A DNA stretch of 64,000 nt from Shewanella psychropiezotolerans (lineage in GTDB: Bacteria > Pseudomonadota > Gammaproteobacteria > Enterobacterales > Shewanellaceae). How positions within the stretch are numbered: the stretch's first letter is position 1; each line of letters starts with the position of its first letter. The stretch is from assembly GCF_007197555.1 (NCBI RefSeq), contig NZ_CP041614.1:2720001-2784000 (forward strand), in the 5' to 3' direction. This document shows, piece after piece, positions 52,083-62,759 of this stretch. The translations under genes and the position numbers were made by a program. The notes beneath the pieces are model-generated. The model saw nothing but the letters and a program-made list of their open reading frames with translations, was not told the origin of the DNA and ran no database searches.

Positions 52083-53357
52083 TTATACAGCTTGCTTCTT
52101 GAAGAGTTCTCTAAACACAGGATATATATCTTCTGCTTGTTTGATATGCTGTACGGCTATGTTATCGAAAGACTTCTGTAGGCCCTCATATTCGCGCCAC
52201 AGTGTCTGGTGAGCTCGGTTGGTGATCTCTATGTAGCTAAAGTAACGCACTACAGGCAATAGTTTCTTCTCCAGTATTTGCTTACAACCGGGTGAGTCGT
52301 CGGCCCAGTTATCACCGTCAGATGCTTGCGCCGCATAGATATTCCACTCACTCTCCGGATAACGTTCCTTCTGGATCTGGTGCATCAGTTTCAGCGCACT
52401 GGAGACTATGGTGCCACCGGTTTCTTGTGAGTAGAAGAACTCATGTTCATCGACCTCTTTTGCTTGGGTATGGTGACGAATATAGACAACGTCTAAATTC
52501 TTATAGGTACGGGTTAGAAAGAGGTACAGCAAGATATAGAAGCGCTTGGCCATGTCTTTCGTTGCCTGATCCATAGAGCCTGATACGTCCATCAGACAGA
52601 ACATGACGGCCTGACTCGAGGGGACCTCACGTTTAGCAAAGTTGTTGTACCTTAAATCGAATGTGTCAATAAAAGGCACTTTAGCTATCTTCTGTTTTAG
52701 CTCTTCAATTTGCTCTTTCAAAAACAATATACGTTCGGCTTCGGCGCCCGGGGTATTCTCGAGCTCTTCGAGTTCAATCTCTAGCTCACCGAGTAACTTC
52801 TTCTTACTCGAAGACATGGCGATACGTCTTGCCAGTGAAGACCTCAATGAACGGACAATATTGATATTGGCTGGGACACCATCATTGGTAAACCCGGCTC
52901 GATAAACCTGATATTCGACTAATTTGTTGAGTCGATTATTCTGCAGGTTAGGTAGTTCTAGATCTTCAAAAAGCAGTTCTAAGTATTCGTCTTTCGAAAT
53001 TTGAAATACGAAATCGTCGTCGCCTTCTCCTGAATCGGAAGCATCTCCCTGACCCGAACCTTGGCCTCCACCGCCCGGCGGACGTTCAATCTTGTCTCCT
53101 TTGATAAACTGATCGTTGCCGGGATGGACTCGTTCTCTTATTCCACCTTGGGCTTGATGAAATGAAGGCTCACTGATGTCCTTGGTGGGAATACCAATTC
53201 TCTCGCCCTTATCGACATCGGTAACGCTACGACGCGTCACCGCATCACTCACGGCTTTTTTAATCTGTTGCTTGTAGCGATTGATAAATCGTTGACGGTT
53301 AACCGTACTTCTTCCCTTAGCATTGAGTCTTCTGTCTATGAAATTCGCCATGCGCAC
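52083..53357 (-). CDS. yeaH: DUF444 / YeaH family protein (vWA-like)
   Basis: This 424-residue protein pairs with YeaG. The N-terminus is basic ([19 protein letters not shown]). A Gly-rich low-complexity stretch (about 90-112) follows, and the C-terminal half is a vWA-like domain with the metal site [13 protein letters not shown] and GGTIVSSAL. It may act as adaptor or substrate of the YeaG kinase. It is 46 bases after yeaG and 9 bases before ycgB. Two in-frame stops on other strands are shadows. Confidence 0.94.
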   Translation of the reverse strand: MRMANFIDRRLNAKGRSTVNRQRFINRYKQQIKKAVSDAVTRRSVTDVDKGERIGIPTKDISEPSFHQAQGGIRERVHPGNDQFIKGDKIERPPGGGGQGSGQGDASDSGEGDDDFVFQISKDEYLELLFEDLELPNLQNNRLNKLVEYQVYRAGFTNDGVPANINIVRSLRSSLARRIAMSSSKKKLLGELEIELEELENTPGAEAERILFLKEQIEELKQKIAKVPFIDTFDLRYNNFAKREVPSSQAVMFCLMDVSGSMDQATKDMAKRFYILLYLFLTRTYKNLDVVYIRHHTQAKEVDEHEFFYSQETGGTIVSSALKLMHQIQKERYPESEWNIYAAQASDGDNWADDSPGCKQILEKKLLPVVRYFSYIEITNRAHQTLWREYEGLQKSFDNIAVQHIKQAEDIYPVFRELFKKQAV

Positions 53358-53403
53358 CTCCTGAGCATAACCGGAAGCGTGTCTTGCTCCCGGTCTGCCT
53401 ATA

Positions 53404-55338
53404 TTAAGAAGACTTACGTACTCTCAGGTACCATTCAGATAGGAGTCTGACTTGCTTCTTGGTGTAGCCTTTCTTCATCATTCGGTTGACAAAATCATCG
53501 TGTTTACGCTGATCATCCGTGGATGTTTTGGCATTGAAAGAGATCACAGGGAGCAGATCTTCAGTATTAGAGAACATCTTCTTCTCTATGACGGTTCTGA
53601 GTTTCTCATAACTAGTCCACAGAGGATTTGAGCCCTCGTTATTGGCCCGCGCCCTGAGTACAAAGTTGACAATTTCATTCCTGAAATCTTTGGGGTTGCT
53701 GATCCCGGCGGGTTTTTCGATTTTTTCCAGCTCAGCGTTGAGTGCGGAACGGTCGAAAAGCTGGCCGGTATCAGGATCCCGATATTCCTGATCTTGTATC
53801 CAGAAATCGGCATAGGTGACATAACGGTCAAAAATATTTTGTCCATACTCAGAGTAAGACTCCAAATAAGCTGTTTGTATCTCTTTACCGATAAATTCCA
53901 CATATTTAGGGATCAGATAACCCTTAAGAAATTCCAGATAACGTTCGGCGGTTTCGGTGGGGAACTGCTCTTGTTCGATCTGACGTTCGAGTACATAGAA
54001 GAGATGTACAGGATTGGCCGCTATTTCAGTCTGATCGAAGTTAAATACTTTAGATAATATTTTAAAGGCAAAACGTGTCGATAGGCCCTGCATACCTTCA
54101 TCGACGCCGGCATAATCGCGATATTCCTGATAGGACTTTGCCTTAGGATCTGTGTCTTTCAGGCTTTCACCGTCATAGACACGCATCTTGGAGTAAATGG
54201 ATGAGTTCTCGGGTGACTTGATACGGGATAACACACTAAATTGGGCTAAGGTTTCCAGTGAGCCCGGCGCACAGGGGGCATTGGTTAGCTCAGAGTTAGA
54301 CAGTAATTTCCTGTAGATCTGGATCTCCTCAGACATCCTCAAGCAATAGGGCACTTTAACGATATAAACCCTATCCAGAAAAGCTTCATTGGTTTTATTG
54401 TTGCGAAACGTCGTCCACTCAGACTCATTAGAGTGAGCCAGAATGATGCCGCTGTAGGGCAGGGCAGATAAGCCCTCGGTGCCATTATAGTTGCCTTCCT
54501 GAGTCGCCGTCAGTAGTGGATGAAGCACCTTGATTGGCGCTTTGAACATCTCGACAAACTCCATGATGCCTTGGTTTGCCCGGCACAGGGCGCCAGAGTA
54601 TGAGTAGGCATCGGCGTCATTCTGCGCAAAATGCTCAAGCTGGCGAATATCCACCTTACCGACCAGAGAGGAGATATCTTGATTGTTCTCGTCACCAGGT
54701 TCAGTCTTGGCGATGGCCATCTGATCCAAAATGGAGGGGAAAACCTTTACCACCTTAAATTTGGAAATATCGCCGCCGTATTCATGTAGACGTTTTACTG
54801 CCCAAGGAGACATGATGCACTTAAGATATCGGATGGGAATATTGTATTCTTTTGCCAATAACTCACTGTCTTCATCAGGATTAAATAAACAGAATGGGTG
54901 GTCGTTAACAGGACTTCTAACGCCATTGGCGGTTAGCACATAGATAGGGATTTTCTGCATCAAGTCTTTCAGTTTCTCAGCCAGAGAAGACTTACCGCCA
55001 CCGACTGGGCCGAGGAGATACAATATCTGTTTCGATTCCTCTAAACCTTGTGCGGAATGTTTAAGGTAAGCTACGATCTGTTCTATGGCCTCCTCCATAC
55101 CGTAGAAATCTTTGAATGCCGGGAACCGAGAAATCAGCCGGTTTGAGAAAATACGACTGAGAATTGGATCCTTGGAAGTATCTGTGATCTCAGCGTCACC
55201 GATAGCGAGTAGCAGCCGTTCGGCAGCCGATGCATATGCACTTCGGTCTTGTTTGCTGATCTCTAAAAACTCTTGCAGAGAATACTCTTCGTCGAGTTTC
55301 TGTTCGTAGCGCTGTTGGTAATGCTCAAAAATGCCCAT
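53404..55338 (-). CDS. yeaG: PrkA-type serine protein kinase YeaG
   Basis: This 644-residue protein has an AAA+-like N-terminal ATPase region (Walker [15 protein letters not shown] at about 110-120) and a C-terminal PrkA kinase-like domain. Recognisable family stretches are [27 protein letters not shown] and [16 protein letters not shown] segments near 150. Length matches E. coli YeaG (644). It is first in the three-gene operon; the 260 bases upstream include a dyad symmetry. In E. coli, YeaG is involved in nutrient-stress adaptation. Confidence 0.96.
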   Translation of the reverse strand: MGIFEHYQQRYEQKLDEEYSLQEFLEISKQDRSAYASAAERLLLAIGDAEITDTSKDPILSRIFSNRLISRFPAFKDFYGMEEAIEQIVAYLKHSAQGLEESKQILYLLGPVGGGKSSLAEKLKDLMQKIPIYVLTANGVRSPVNDHPFCLFNPDEDSELLAKEYNIPIRYLKCIMSPWAVKRLHEYGGDISKFKVVKVFPSILDQMAIAKTEPGDENNQDISSLVGKVDIRQLEHFAQNDADAYSYSGALCRANQGIMEFVEMFKAPIKVLHPLLTATQEGNYNGTEGLSALPYSGIILAHSNESEWTTFRNNKTNEAFLDRVYIVKVPYCLRMSEEIQIYRKLLSNSELTNAPCAPGSLETLAQFSVLSRIKSPENSSIYSKMRVYDGESLKDTDPKAKSYQEYRDYAGVDEGMQGLSTRFAFKILSKVFNFDQTEIAANPVHLFYVLERQIEQEQFPTETAERYLEFLKGYLIPKYVEFIGKEIQTAYLESYSEYGQNIFDRYVTYADFWIQDQEYRDPDTGQLFDRSALNAELEKIEKPAGISNPKDFRNEIVNFVLRARANNEGSNPLWTSYEKLRTVIEKKMFSNTEDLLPVISFNAKTSTDDQRKHDDFVNRMMKKGYTKKQVRLLSEWYLRVRKSS

Positions 55339-55458
55339 ATTCCACCCCCTGAAACGCCTAAAAAGTGTGTAAGCGATAACGGAAAACCAGTCTCCTACTT
55401 TTAATATTAGACCTAAAAAATAAACTGCGTCATAAAAAAGTCAAATAAAACAAAGAGA

Positions 55459-55480
55459 AACAGTTGCAAATGCAACTGTT
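55459..55480. promoter_or_regulatory. 10-bp dyad upstream of yeaG
   Basis: AACAGTTGCA-AA-TGCAACTGTT is a perfect 10-bp inverted repeat about 120 bases ahead of the yeaG start. It lacks a T-tract on either strand. It is a candidate regulator-binding site. Confidence 0.45.
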
Positions 55481-55525
55481 GCACTTGTAGTCAGGAGGCG
55501 TTTCAGTGGAACTTACCGGGAAGAA

Positions 55526-55552
55526 TAAAAAAAGGAGCCTAAATGGCTCCCT
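55526..55552 (-). terminator. terminator after sodB
   Basis: On the minus strand the stem GGGAGCC/AGGCTCC with loop ATTT is followed by TTTTTTT, about 47 bases after the sodB stop. Confidence 0.9.
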
Positions 55553-55598
55553 CTTGTCTGTGTGCTAGGTTTTTACCCAGGCATTATCTTTCGGCGAG

Positions 55599-56180
55599 TT
55601 ACGCGAAATTTTGATTAACGAAATCCCAGTTAACCAATTCCCAGTAATGGGCCAAATAATCAGGACGTACGTTACGGTAATCGATGTAGTAAGCATGTTC
55701 CCATATATCGACTGTCATGATTGGGGTAACTGTGCTATCGGTCAAAGGTGTAGCAGCATTGCTAGTATTAACAATCGCTACGCTACCGTCAGCATTCTTA
55801 ACTAGCCAAGTCCATGCGCTACCGAAGTTATTGACGGCCGAATCGGTGAACTTAGCTTTGAACGCTTCAAAAGAACCAAAGGCGTCATCAATCGCCTTAG
55901 CCACTGCACCCGTTGCTGCGCCGCCACCATTAGGTGATAAGCAGTTCCAGTAGAAAGTGTGGTTCCAGATTTGTGCGGCATTGTTGAAGATACCGCCAGT
56001 TGACGTTTTGATGATCTCTTCAAGGCTTTTTTCAGCAAGTTCAGTGCCGTCAACTAGACCATTTAGCTTAACAACATAGGTGTTGTGGTGTTTGCCATAA
56101 TGAAATTCAATAGTCTCTTGCGAGATATGAGGTTCTAGTGCGTCTTTTGCATACGGTAATGCAGGTAGTTCAAAAGCCAT
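55599..56180 (-). CDS. sodB: superoxide dismutase [Fe]
   Basis: This 193-residue cytoplasmic enzyme dismutates superoxide. Metal ligands are His27 (YGKHHNTYV region), His74 (NHTFYW), and Asp/His in VDIWEHAYYIDYRN. The AQIWNH and GSAWTWLV motifs fit the iron form. I chose the ATG at 56180 (MAFELPALPY), which matches the family start and has GGAG ahead; an in-frame GTG at 56192 would add four residues. It is divergent from grxD. Confidence 0.97.
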   Translation of the reverse strand: MAFELPALPYAKDALEPHISQETIEFHYGKHHNTYVVKLNGLVDGTELAEKSLEEIIKTSTGGIFNNAAQIWNHTFYWNCLSPNGGGAATGAVAKAIDDAFGSFEAFKAKFTDSAVNNFGSAWTWLVKNADGSVAIVNTSNAATPLTDSTVTPIMTVDIWEHAYYIDYRNVRPDYLAHYWELVNWDFVNQNFA

Positions 56181-56387
56181 GAGTTGCTCCACTCTAAGTT
56201 AGGTTTATTATATTTCTAGAATTTAATTCTACTTGAAAATTCCTTATCAGTATCTTCAATTTCTCGATTAAATCAATAAAAATGTTTATATTTAATAACC
56301 TTTTAAAAAGTAGGTTTTTTTTATGGGTAAACCTGAAGTACAATAGGAGAAATTATTAGTAATTGTGCGTGCAGTTTAGGAATTGAA

Positions 56388-56741
56388 ATGGAAACAAACG
56401 AAACAGTAGAGAAAATCAAGGCACAACTCGCCGAAAACCCAATCATAGTCTACATGAAAGGTTCTCCCAAATTGCCTAGTTGTGGCTTCTCATCCCAGGT
56501 TGCTGAAATCATGATCAACTGTAATGCACAATTTGCGTTTGTTGATATTCTGCAGAATCCGGATATCCGCTCTGAACTACCGAAATACGCCAACTGGCCG
56601 ACTTTTCCTCAGCTCTGGATTGAAGGTGAGTTGATCGGTGGTTGTGATATCTTGACTGAAATGTACCAGAAAGGTGAGCTGCAGACGCTTATCACTGAGA
56701 CAGCGGCAAAATATGCTTCTGAAGATGAAAAGAACGCTTAA
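56388..56741 (+). CDS. grxD: monothiol glutaredoxin Grx4
   Basis: This 117-residue protein carries the CGFS motif (Cys32 in KLPSCGFSSQ), and WPTFPQLWIEGELIGGCDI for glutathione binding. It binds and transfers Fe-S clusters with BolA partners. Length is standard (E. coli 115). It is divergent from sodB and shares a bidirectional terminator with uraA. Confidence 0.97.
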   Translation: METNETVEKIKAQLAENPIIVYMKGSPKLPSCGFSSQVAEIMINCNAQFAFVDILQNPDIRSELPKYANWPTFPQLWIEGELIGGCDILTEMYQKGELQTLITETAAKYASEDEKNA

Positions 56742-56761
56742 TTTTAGTTAAGCGAGTCAGT

Positions 56762-56793
56762 CAAAAAAAGCCTTTCATTTGAAAGGCTTTTTT
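56762..56793. terminator. bidirectional terminator between grxD and uraA
   Basis: The stem AAAAGCCTTT/AAAGGCTTTT with loop CATTTG has A-tract and T-tract on either side, so it works for both converging genes. Confidence 0.92.
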
Positions 56794-56820
56794 ATGGGAC
56801 TAGCATTTTACTTATTAGTA

Positions 56821-58052
56821 TTAAGCCGGCTCTGACTCAGTGTCTTTAGACATAGGTAATAACAAGTTCATGGTGATCGCTACGATACCGCACAGACTGA
56901 TCCCGGTCAGGCTAAATGAGCCGATACCCAAGGCCATGCCGCCGATGCCAAATACCAGAGTGACTCCTACGATACAGAGATTTCTTGGCTCGGTGAGATC
57001 CACCTGATTCTTAATTAGTGAGTTTAACCCTACCGCTGCAATCGATCCGAACAAGAGGCACATGATACCGCCCATCACAGGGACGGGGATGGTCAGCATG
57101 ATGGCGCCGAGCTTGCCAACAAAGGCGAGAATAATGGCAGTAATAGCAGTCCATGTCATGATCACTGGATTAAATGACTTGGTTAAGGTGACTGCACCAG
57201 TCACTTCTGAATAGGTCGTGTTTGGTGGTCCACCGAAAGCCGAGGCGGCAATCGTTGCTACACCGTCACCGGCAAGGGTTCTGTGTAGTCCAGGCTTCTT
57301 CAGATAATCTTTCCCCGTAACGTTAGAGATAGCCAGAATATCGCCGATATGCTCCACGGCTGGCGCAATGGCGACGGGGATCATAAATGCAATGGCATGC
57401 CAGTTAAATTCCGGGGCGACGAAATTGGGCATGGCTATCCAACTGGCTTGGGCGACTGGGGTAAAGTCGACGATGCCAAAACTGAGACTTAAACCATAAC
57501 CCACTAGAATACCGGCTAAGATGGGCATCAATCTGAAGATCCCTTTAGCAAAGATGGCGATGCCTATTGTGGTAAGCAGGGCACCGAGTGAGATGATTAA
57601 CGCGATATTTTGCTCCACTATAACCAGAGAGCCATCACCACTCTTGCCCATGGCCATATTCACGGCGACCGGGGCCAAACCCAGTCCTATTACCATGATA
57701 ACGGGCCCGATAACGACGGGGGGAAGTAGACGTTTGATGAAACCATCACCCCGAACTTTGACCAGACTGGCTAAAATCAGATAGACAACACCGGCTGCCA
57801 TCAGTCCCCCCATGGTAGATGGGATCCCCAAGTCTGTACGCCGTACATGATAGGGGCTATAAAGGCGAATGAAGAGGCGAGAAAAATGGGGATCTGCCTT
57901 TTAGTGATTAACTGGAAAATCAGTGTGCCTATACCTGCGGTAAACAGGGCAACATTAGTGTCTAATCCTGTCAATAAAGGCATTAATACCAAGGCGCCAA
58001 AAGCCACAAACAGCATTTGAGCCCCTTGAAGGGCGAGGGCGAAATTTTTCAT
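56821..58052 (-). pseudogene. uraA: uracil-xanthine/NCS2 permease (UraA family), frameshifted
   Basis: This membrane protein would import uracil by proton symport. The first 75 or so residues (MKNFALALQGAQMLFVAFGALVLMP..., FLASSFAFIAP) read in one frame, ending out of frame at 57801. The rest (MGIPSTMGGLMAAG on) is in another frame to 56821. It includes FGGPPNTTYSEVTGAVTLT and VPVMGGIMCLLFG, core NCS2 motifs. The break is at a G4 run (57826-57829, plus-strand C4). One extra G restores APIMYGVQTWGIPSTMGG and a protein of about 410 residues, the normal length. It is likely a read error; a true null is possible. Divergent from the DUF2066 gene. Confidence 0.9.
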
Positions 58053-58249
58053 TATTATCTCTGTTATTGGGTACCTGGCTAATGTTAACAGTATGAGAAA
58101 ACTTTCATAGTAATTAGTGTCATGCTGGCTTGAATTTTAGGTAAAAACAAAAAACGATACAGAAAAGATGAAATAGCCAAGTGAATTATCTGGAGTGAAC
58201 AAAGATGTGATACAATTTTGTTATCTTGTCTCCCGTTAGAACAGTGAAG

Positions 58250-59356
58250 ATGCTGAAAACCCTATTAAACTCTTCGATTTTTTGTGCTGGCTATTTATTG
58301 TTACAAACCAATCTAGTGAGTGCTGCCGAAGTTTACCAACTCGATGAAACCTTGGTTCCGGTTGAGTCCCGCTCCGCTGCCCAGCGACAAAAAGCCATTT
58401 CAATAGGGCTGAGAGAAGTGGTTCTGAAAAATTCAGGCACCAAAGCATCCATCTCTCATCCAAGTGTTCAGGCCAAGGTGAAAAACCCCTCCTCATTACT
58501 CAGTCAATTCGGATACAAGGAGATCGACGGCGAGCTTTTTTTACAGGTCAGTTTCGATCATCAACGTATTATCCAGCTCTTAAGAGATGCTCAATTACCG
58601 GTCTGGGGCAAACAGAGGCCTTTGACCTTGATATGGCTCGTTGAGGACGATGCGGAAGCAAGACAGATCGTCAATGATGAATCTGTGCTCGATAGCCGGG
58701 AGCTGTTCCAATCTGCTTCAGAATCGAACGGGGTACCTTTACTGTTTCCTATCATGGATCTCGATGACAACATGAATGTGACCCTCAATGATATTCGCGG
58801 CAAGTTTGTCGAACAGGTGGCTAGGGCATCTCAGCGTTATCAGGCTGATTATTTCGTTATGGCGTCTATCGACACGCGTGGAGAGTCCGTCGAATATAGC
58901 TTTGCCTTGTATCCCAAATCCACTGGCGAAACCATGTCGACCCCACTAACGAGTAAAAGCAAAGTGGTTAAAGATCTCGATACTGCGGTGAATGAGATTA
59001 TCTCAGGGGTGAGTGAATTTTATGTTGGACGCTATGCGATTGCGGACTCGGGCAGCGACCTAGATAGTTATGTAACGTTTGTTGATATTACCGAACTCAA
59101 ACAAGTGGTCGAAATTGAGAAATATTTTAAGCAACTCAGTGCCGTAAAATCAGTTCAGCTGACACAATTACAAGGCACTTCGGCTAAGTTTAAATTGGAT
59201 CTATTCGGCACCGAAGAAGATCTACGCAGATTGATGAAACTCGAACCTAGAGTCAGTGTCTTGGGTGAGTCAATGCCTGTGACACCGACCGATGATGGAT
59301 TTGATCCACTGCCTTCTAACGAGGTGCAAGGCCCCGAGTATCGCTGGCAAGGCTAG
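58250..59356 (+). CDS. DUF2066 exported protein
   Basis: This protein of about 369 residues has a signal peptide (LLNSSIFCAGYLLLQTNLVSA/AEV). Its body includes AQRQKAISIGLREVVLKNSG and WLVEDDAEARQIV, family patterns of DUF2066. Function is unknown. The start is uncertain: ATG 58250 is preferred for the signal peptide, but GTG 58244 and TTG 58226 are in frame and no candidate has a strong ribosome site. It sits directly upstream of hda, an association found in many gammaproteobacteria. Confidence 0.85.
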   Translation: MLKTLLNSSIFCAGYLLLQTNLVSAAEVYQLDETLVPVESRSAAQRQKAISIGLREVVLKNSGTKASISHPSVQAKVKNPSSLLSQFGYKEIDGELFLQVSFDHQRIIQLLRDAQLPVWGKQRPLTLIWLVEDDAEARQIVNDESVLDSRELFQSASESNGVPLLFPIMDLDDNMNVTLNDIRGKFVEQVARASQRYQADYFVMASIDTRGESVEYSFALYPKSTGETMSTPLTSKSKVVKDLDTAVNEIISGVSEFYVGRYAIADSGSDLDSYVTFVDITELKQVVEIEKYFKQLSAVKSVQLTQLQGTSAKFKLDLFGTEEDLRRLMKLEPRVSVLGESMPVTPTDDGFDPLPSNEVQGPEYRWQG

Positions 59357-59432
59357 ATATAGAATATGAATTTTTAGGTACTCGTGTTAAAATGAGCCCT
59401 AAGTGTTACCCGTGTAATTGAGAATTATCTGA

Positions 59433-60142
59433 GTGAAATCTAACTCGCCATTACAACTGTCTTTGCCTGTACATCTACCCGATGATGAGACTTTTAACAG
59501 CTACTATCCCGCAGCGGGCAACGATGAGCTTATTCAAAGCTTACAAGCCTGCGCCGAAGGAGCAGCCCATCAGGCTGTTTTTCTTTGGGGCCAGTTAAAT
59601 CGGGTCGAACCCATCTGATGCACGCTGCCTGTGCCCATGCGAACGATCTTCAAAGAAGTAGCTTTTATTTACCATTAGGCATACATGCCAGCATTTCTCC
59701 CGCGTTATTGGAAGGTTTAGAGCAGTTAGATCTGATCTGTATCGATGATGTCGATGCCATAGCCGGTCATCCTCTTTGGGAAGAAGCAATTTTCGACCTT
59801 TATAACCGAGTCTCTGAAAATAACCAATGCTCCTTGATCGTCAGTGCCAGCATTTCACCCACAGATTCTGGCTTTGTGCTGGCCGATCTCGTTTCTCGTA
59901 TGCAGTGGGGCCTCAATTATCAGCTACAGCCCATGGCCGATGAGGAGAAGTTGGCGGCGCTGCAGCGACGTGCAGCCATGCGTGGTCTGCAACTCGAAGA
60001 CGATGTGGGGCGTTTCTTGCTAAATCGTTTAGCCCGAGACTTGAGAACCCTGTTTGATGTGCTTGATAAGTTAGATAAAGATTCACTCGTTCATCAGCGT
60101 AAGTTAACGATCCCTTTCGTTAAGAAGATGCTCAGGCTGTAA
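59433..60142 (+). pseudogene. hda: Hda, DnaA regulatory inactivator, frameshifted
   Basis: This AAA+ DnaA homologue, with the beta clamp, drives ATP hydrolysis on DnaA after initiation. The N-terminal clamp-binding motif is present (LQLSLPVHLPDDETF). The frame breaks at the G4 run 59587-59590: before it AAHQAVFLWG, after it PVKSGRTHLMHAACAHA (degenerate P-loop). The remainder ends TIPFVKKMLRL as in E. coli Hda. One added G gives a continuous protein of about 237 residues. Because loss of Hda causes over-initiation, a real null is less likely than an undercalled homopolymer. The start is GTG at 59433. Confidence 0.9.
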
Positions 60143-60170
60143 TGATACCAATCGGTATTACACGTCATGA

Positions 60171-60206
60171 AAAACCGGTAATGACCTATGTTATTACCGG
60201 TTTTTT
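60171..60206. terminator. bidirectional terminator between hda and the lipoprotein gene
   Basis: The stem AAAACCGGTAAT/ATTACCGGTTTT has a 10-base loop and is flanked by A- and T-tracts, serving two convergent genes. Confidence 0.93.
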
Positions 60207-60226
60207 ATGCCTGCTATTTATTGGTG

Positions 60227-62202
60227 TTAATTCATCTTATGCCTATCGCCACTAATCCTCAGCTCGGGGATAAATCGTTCTTGAGATACTTCTCTATCGT
60301 CTGACGACACTGGGTTTCTTTTCTGCAGTGCCTGGGATAACTGAGGTGAAATAGTCAGATTATCTAACCAAGACTGGCCTTGAGTCATCTGGATTGGTTC
60401 CGGTAAATCCCCGATAAGCTGACTGCCATCTAAAGCCGGTAAGATTTGATTGATAACGAAGGCCGCTCTTTGAGGGATCGTAGAGCCTGGACTCTTCTCA
60501 CCTATGCGTCCGCGTTGTCCCCAGTCAACTATGATACTGGTAGCTGTGGCATTGTCCGGGTTATCTGTGATACCAACATCGCGTATTATACCTAATCTGT
60601 AGCTCATCATGACCTCTTCAAACAACATGGCGGTATCTTCACGGCTGGTTGAATAGGCGTAATAGTCCGTTGCACTGTCCTCGGAGAAGAAGGCGGTGAT
60701 GTCACTTGGCAGATAAGCTTGCTGCGCAGCTGTGGCGGTTTTTCCCCTGAAGCTGACGTCGGCGAGACTATACATCTCGTCGCTTAAAAGGGGGTACAGA
60801 GACGTGACTCGATCGGATATTAACTCGCCGGCCGAGCTTCGGCGATTATAGTGATCTAACAAAGTTTGGTCATCGACGGGGATGGTGTCGTAAATCGAAC
60901 TCGGGAAGAAGTCATTGGCATGGGCGAGCTCATGAAATAATAGCGAAGACAAGTCTGGACTCATCTGGGCCATACTGCGTTCGGTCCTAAGCTCTCTTGG
61001 GCTCGAGTATGATACATAGACATTATCTTTTACATAACGCCAAGGCATGATGAATCCTAACTGATTGCCAAATGCGCTACGAAAATCGGCTGCTTCGTTG
61101 ATCACATCTCGCTCTTCGGCGAGTAACCATAGGTCTGTGGGATCTAAGTATATCGCGCCTGTGACAACCCAATAAAATGATGGGCGAATATCATAGCTGA
61201 TCACTATGGCGGTTACCGATTGTAATAGTTGAGCAAAGTCACTGTCTGGATCCATTTTATCGAGAAATGTCTCGAAATTGTCTCCCATCCATTGATGAGA
61301 CACCAGGACTCTCTCCATGATCTTCTCTTTTTCAGAGAGGGAGATCGTCTGACCGAGTAAGGGTAACTGCTGGATGCTACAGGGGGAGAGCAGTTGATTG
61401 GAATAAACGCACGAATTGAGTGCGCTTCTATAGGATGAGTTCTCTCTGTAGGCAAATGTACGGGCGACAGGTTCATCGAAATAGGGGGAGGTAATGACAG
61501 ACTCATTAGTGATTAGCATGAGGACCTCATCGGTAACCTCTTCACCATCGACGCTGCCAGTTGCTCTTAATATGGCGATAGTATCTGAGTTAACTGCCGG
61601 GGCCTTAAATTGAGGGCGTTCAATATTACTGATATCTATGTTTAGCTCGGGCCCCAATGCGATACACCAGCTAAGCGCAGATGGGATTTCATCTGCATTG
61701 ACGCCGACTCTATCGGTTCTGACACTGACATCGTTACCTTCAACCACCTGTTGGTCGCTGCGGACATTGAACTGAGCTGTAGCCATTGCCGAAACAGAGA
61801 TATTGACGGTTTCATTGAAGGACATTCCGTTACCTGAAACATTAACGGAGAAGCTATAGTCTCCAGCATCGGCAAATTGAAATGCTAGAATAGGACTTTT
61901 TACCGATTTCAGTATGAGGGACTGACCCGCTGTTTGTAACCACTCAAAGGCAAGGTCTCTACTATCCGAGTCACCTATTCTTGCGACTATGGCGGCGGAT
62001 TGATTGGCGTTATAGTTGGGTTCGATGACAAACTCTAAGGCCGAAGAGGTAGATATAACCGTTAATTGAGTTTGCTGCTCGCATCGAGTTAAATTTGGTG
62101 GCGGTGGATCGATAGGCGTATTGTTATCTCCATCTGAACTCCCCCGCCGCAGGCTGCTAGGGCTAAAACACTGACTAGGGGAAGCGTGTTAAGTTTCCAC
62201 AT
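60227..62202 (-). pseudogene. predicted lipoprotein with HExxH metallopeptidase motif, frameshifted near its N-terminus
   Basis: This protein of about 658 residues is not one I recognise. The ATG at 62202 gives a lipoprotein signal (MWKLNTLPLVSVLALAAC, lipobox LAAC). The frame then breaks at a C5 run on the plus strand (62141-62145). Adding one base yields CGGGSSDGDNNTPIDPPPP followed by an Ig/PKD-like beta region, and the rest is one open frame to 60227. Near the middle is LLFHELAHAND (HExxH at about 60920-60934), a zinc metallopeptidase signature. Downstream acidic residues such as EEVMMSY could supply a third ligand. It lies convergent to hda. Substrate and role are unknown. Confidence 0.8.
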
Positions 62203-62331
62203 CTAAGGGGACTCCCGTTATTGATTAGTTTAATTATTATTTTAACTAAAATATAACACGAGATTTAACATTCAAGCACGAGTTTTACTCAGAATTCTTG
62301 TGACACTAAGTAACGGAATAATAAGGGCTAT

Positions 62332-62353
62332 AAAAAAGCGCCCAGAGGCGCAT
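62332..62353 (-). terminator. terminator after the DUF2069 gene
   Basis: On the minus strand GCGCC-TCT-GGGCGC is followed by TTTTTTA, about 27 bases after the stop. The rest of the 62203-62378 gap holds the lipoprotein promoter. Confidence 0.85.
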
Positions 62354-62378
62354 TATTGTGTTTATTCATGAATGTCGG

Positions 62379-62750
62379 TTACGTCTTTTTCTTCTTTAAC
62401 CCTAGACCTAATTCTTTGCCACGAATACGGGCATAAAATGGAAAGCCTATCAGCAGGGCACCTAGCAGGAGTACCTCTACCAGAGCAAACAGGAAATGGT
62501 CTTCGGTGACGTAGATTAAGGTGAGACCATGAAGCATATACAAACATATGATGTAGCTAGCCCAGGCATAGGTGTAGGGTTTACCTTCGATGATGCCTTT
62601 CAAGGGGAAGAATAATGGGATGATCCACATCGCAGTAAATACCAGAGAATATTCTCCCGTGATCCCTTTGTTGATAAACCAAGCGCTGAGCATTAATACT
62701 AATGCCAGATAACCAGCTCGGCATAGTTGAAATAAACGAGTCGAATTCAT
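62379..62750 (-). CDS. DUF2069 membrane protein
   Basis: This 123-residue protein has four hydrophobic helices (about 10-26, 34-50, 60-78, 86-106) and a basic tail (GLGLKKKK), suggesting an inner-membrane protein with a cytoplasmic C-terminus. Function is unknown. It lies 9 bases after the ArsC-like gene, so they form an operon. It is a recurrent neighbour of arsC/bepA in Shewanella. Confidence 0.88.
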   Translation of the reverse strand: MNSTRLFQLCRAGYLALVLMLSAWFINKGITGEYSLVFTAMWIIPLFFPLKGIIEGKPYTYAWASYIICLYMLHGLTLIYVTEDHFLFALVEVLLLGALLIGFPFYARIRGKELGLGLKKKKT

Positions 62751-62759
62751 TGAACAGCC

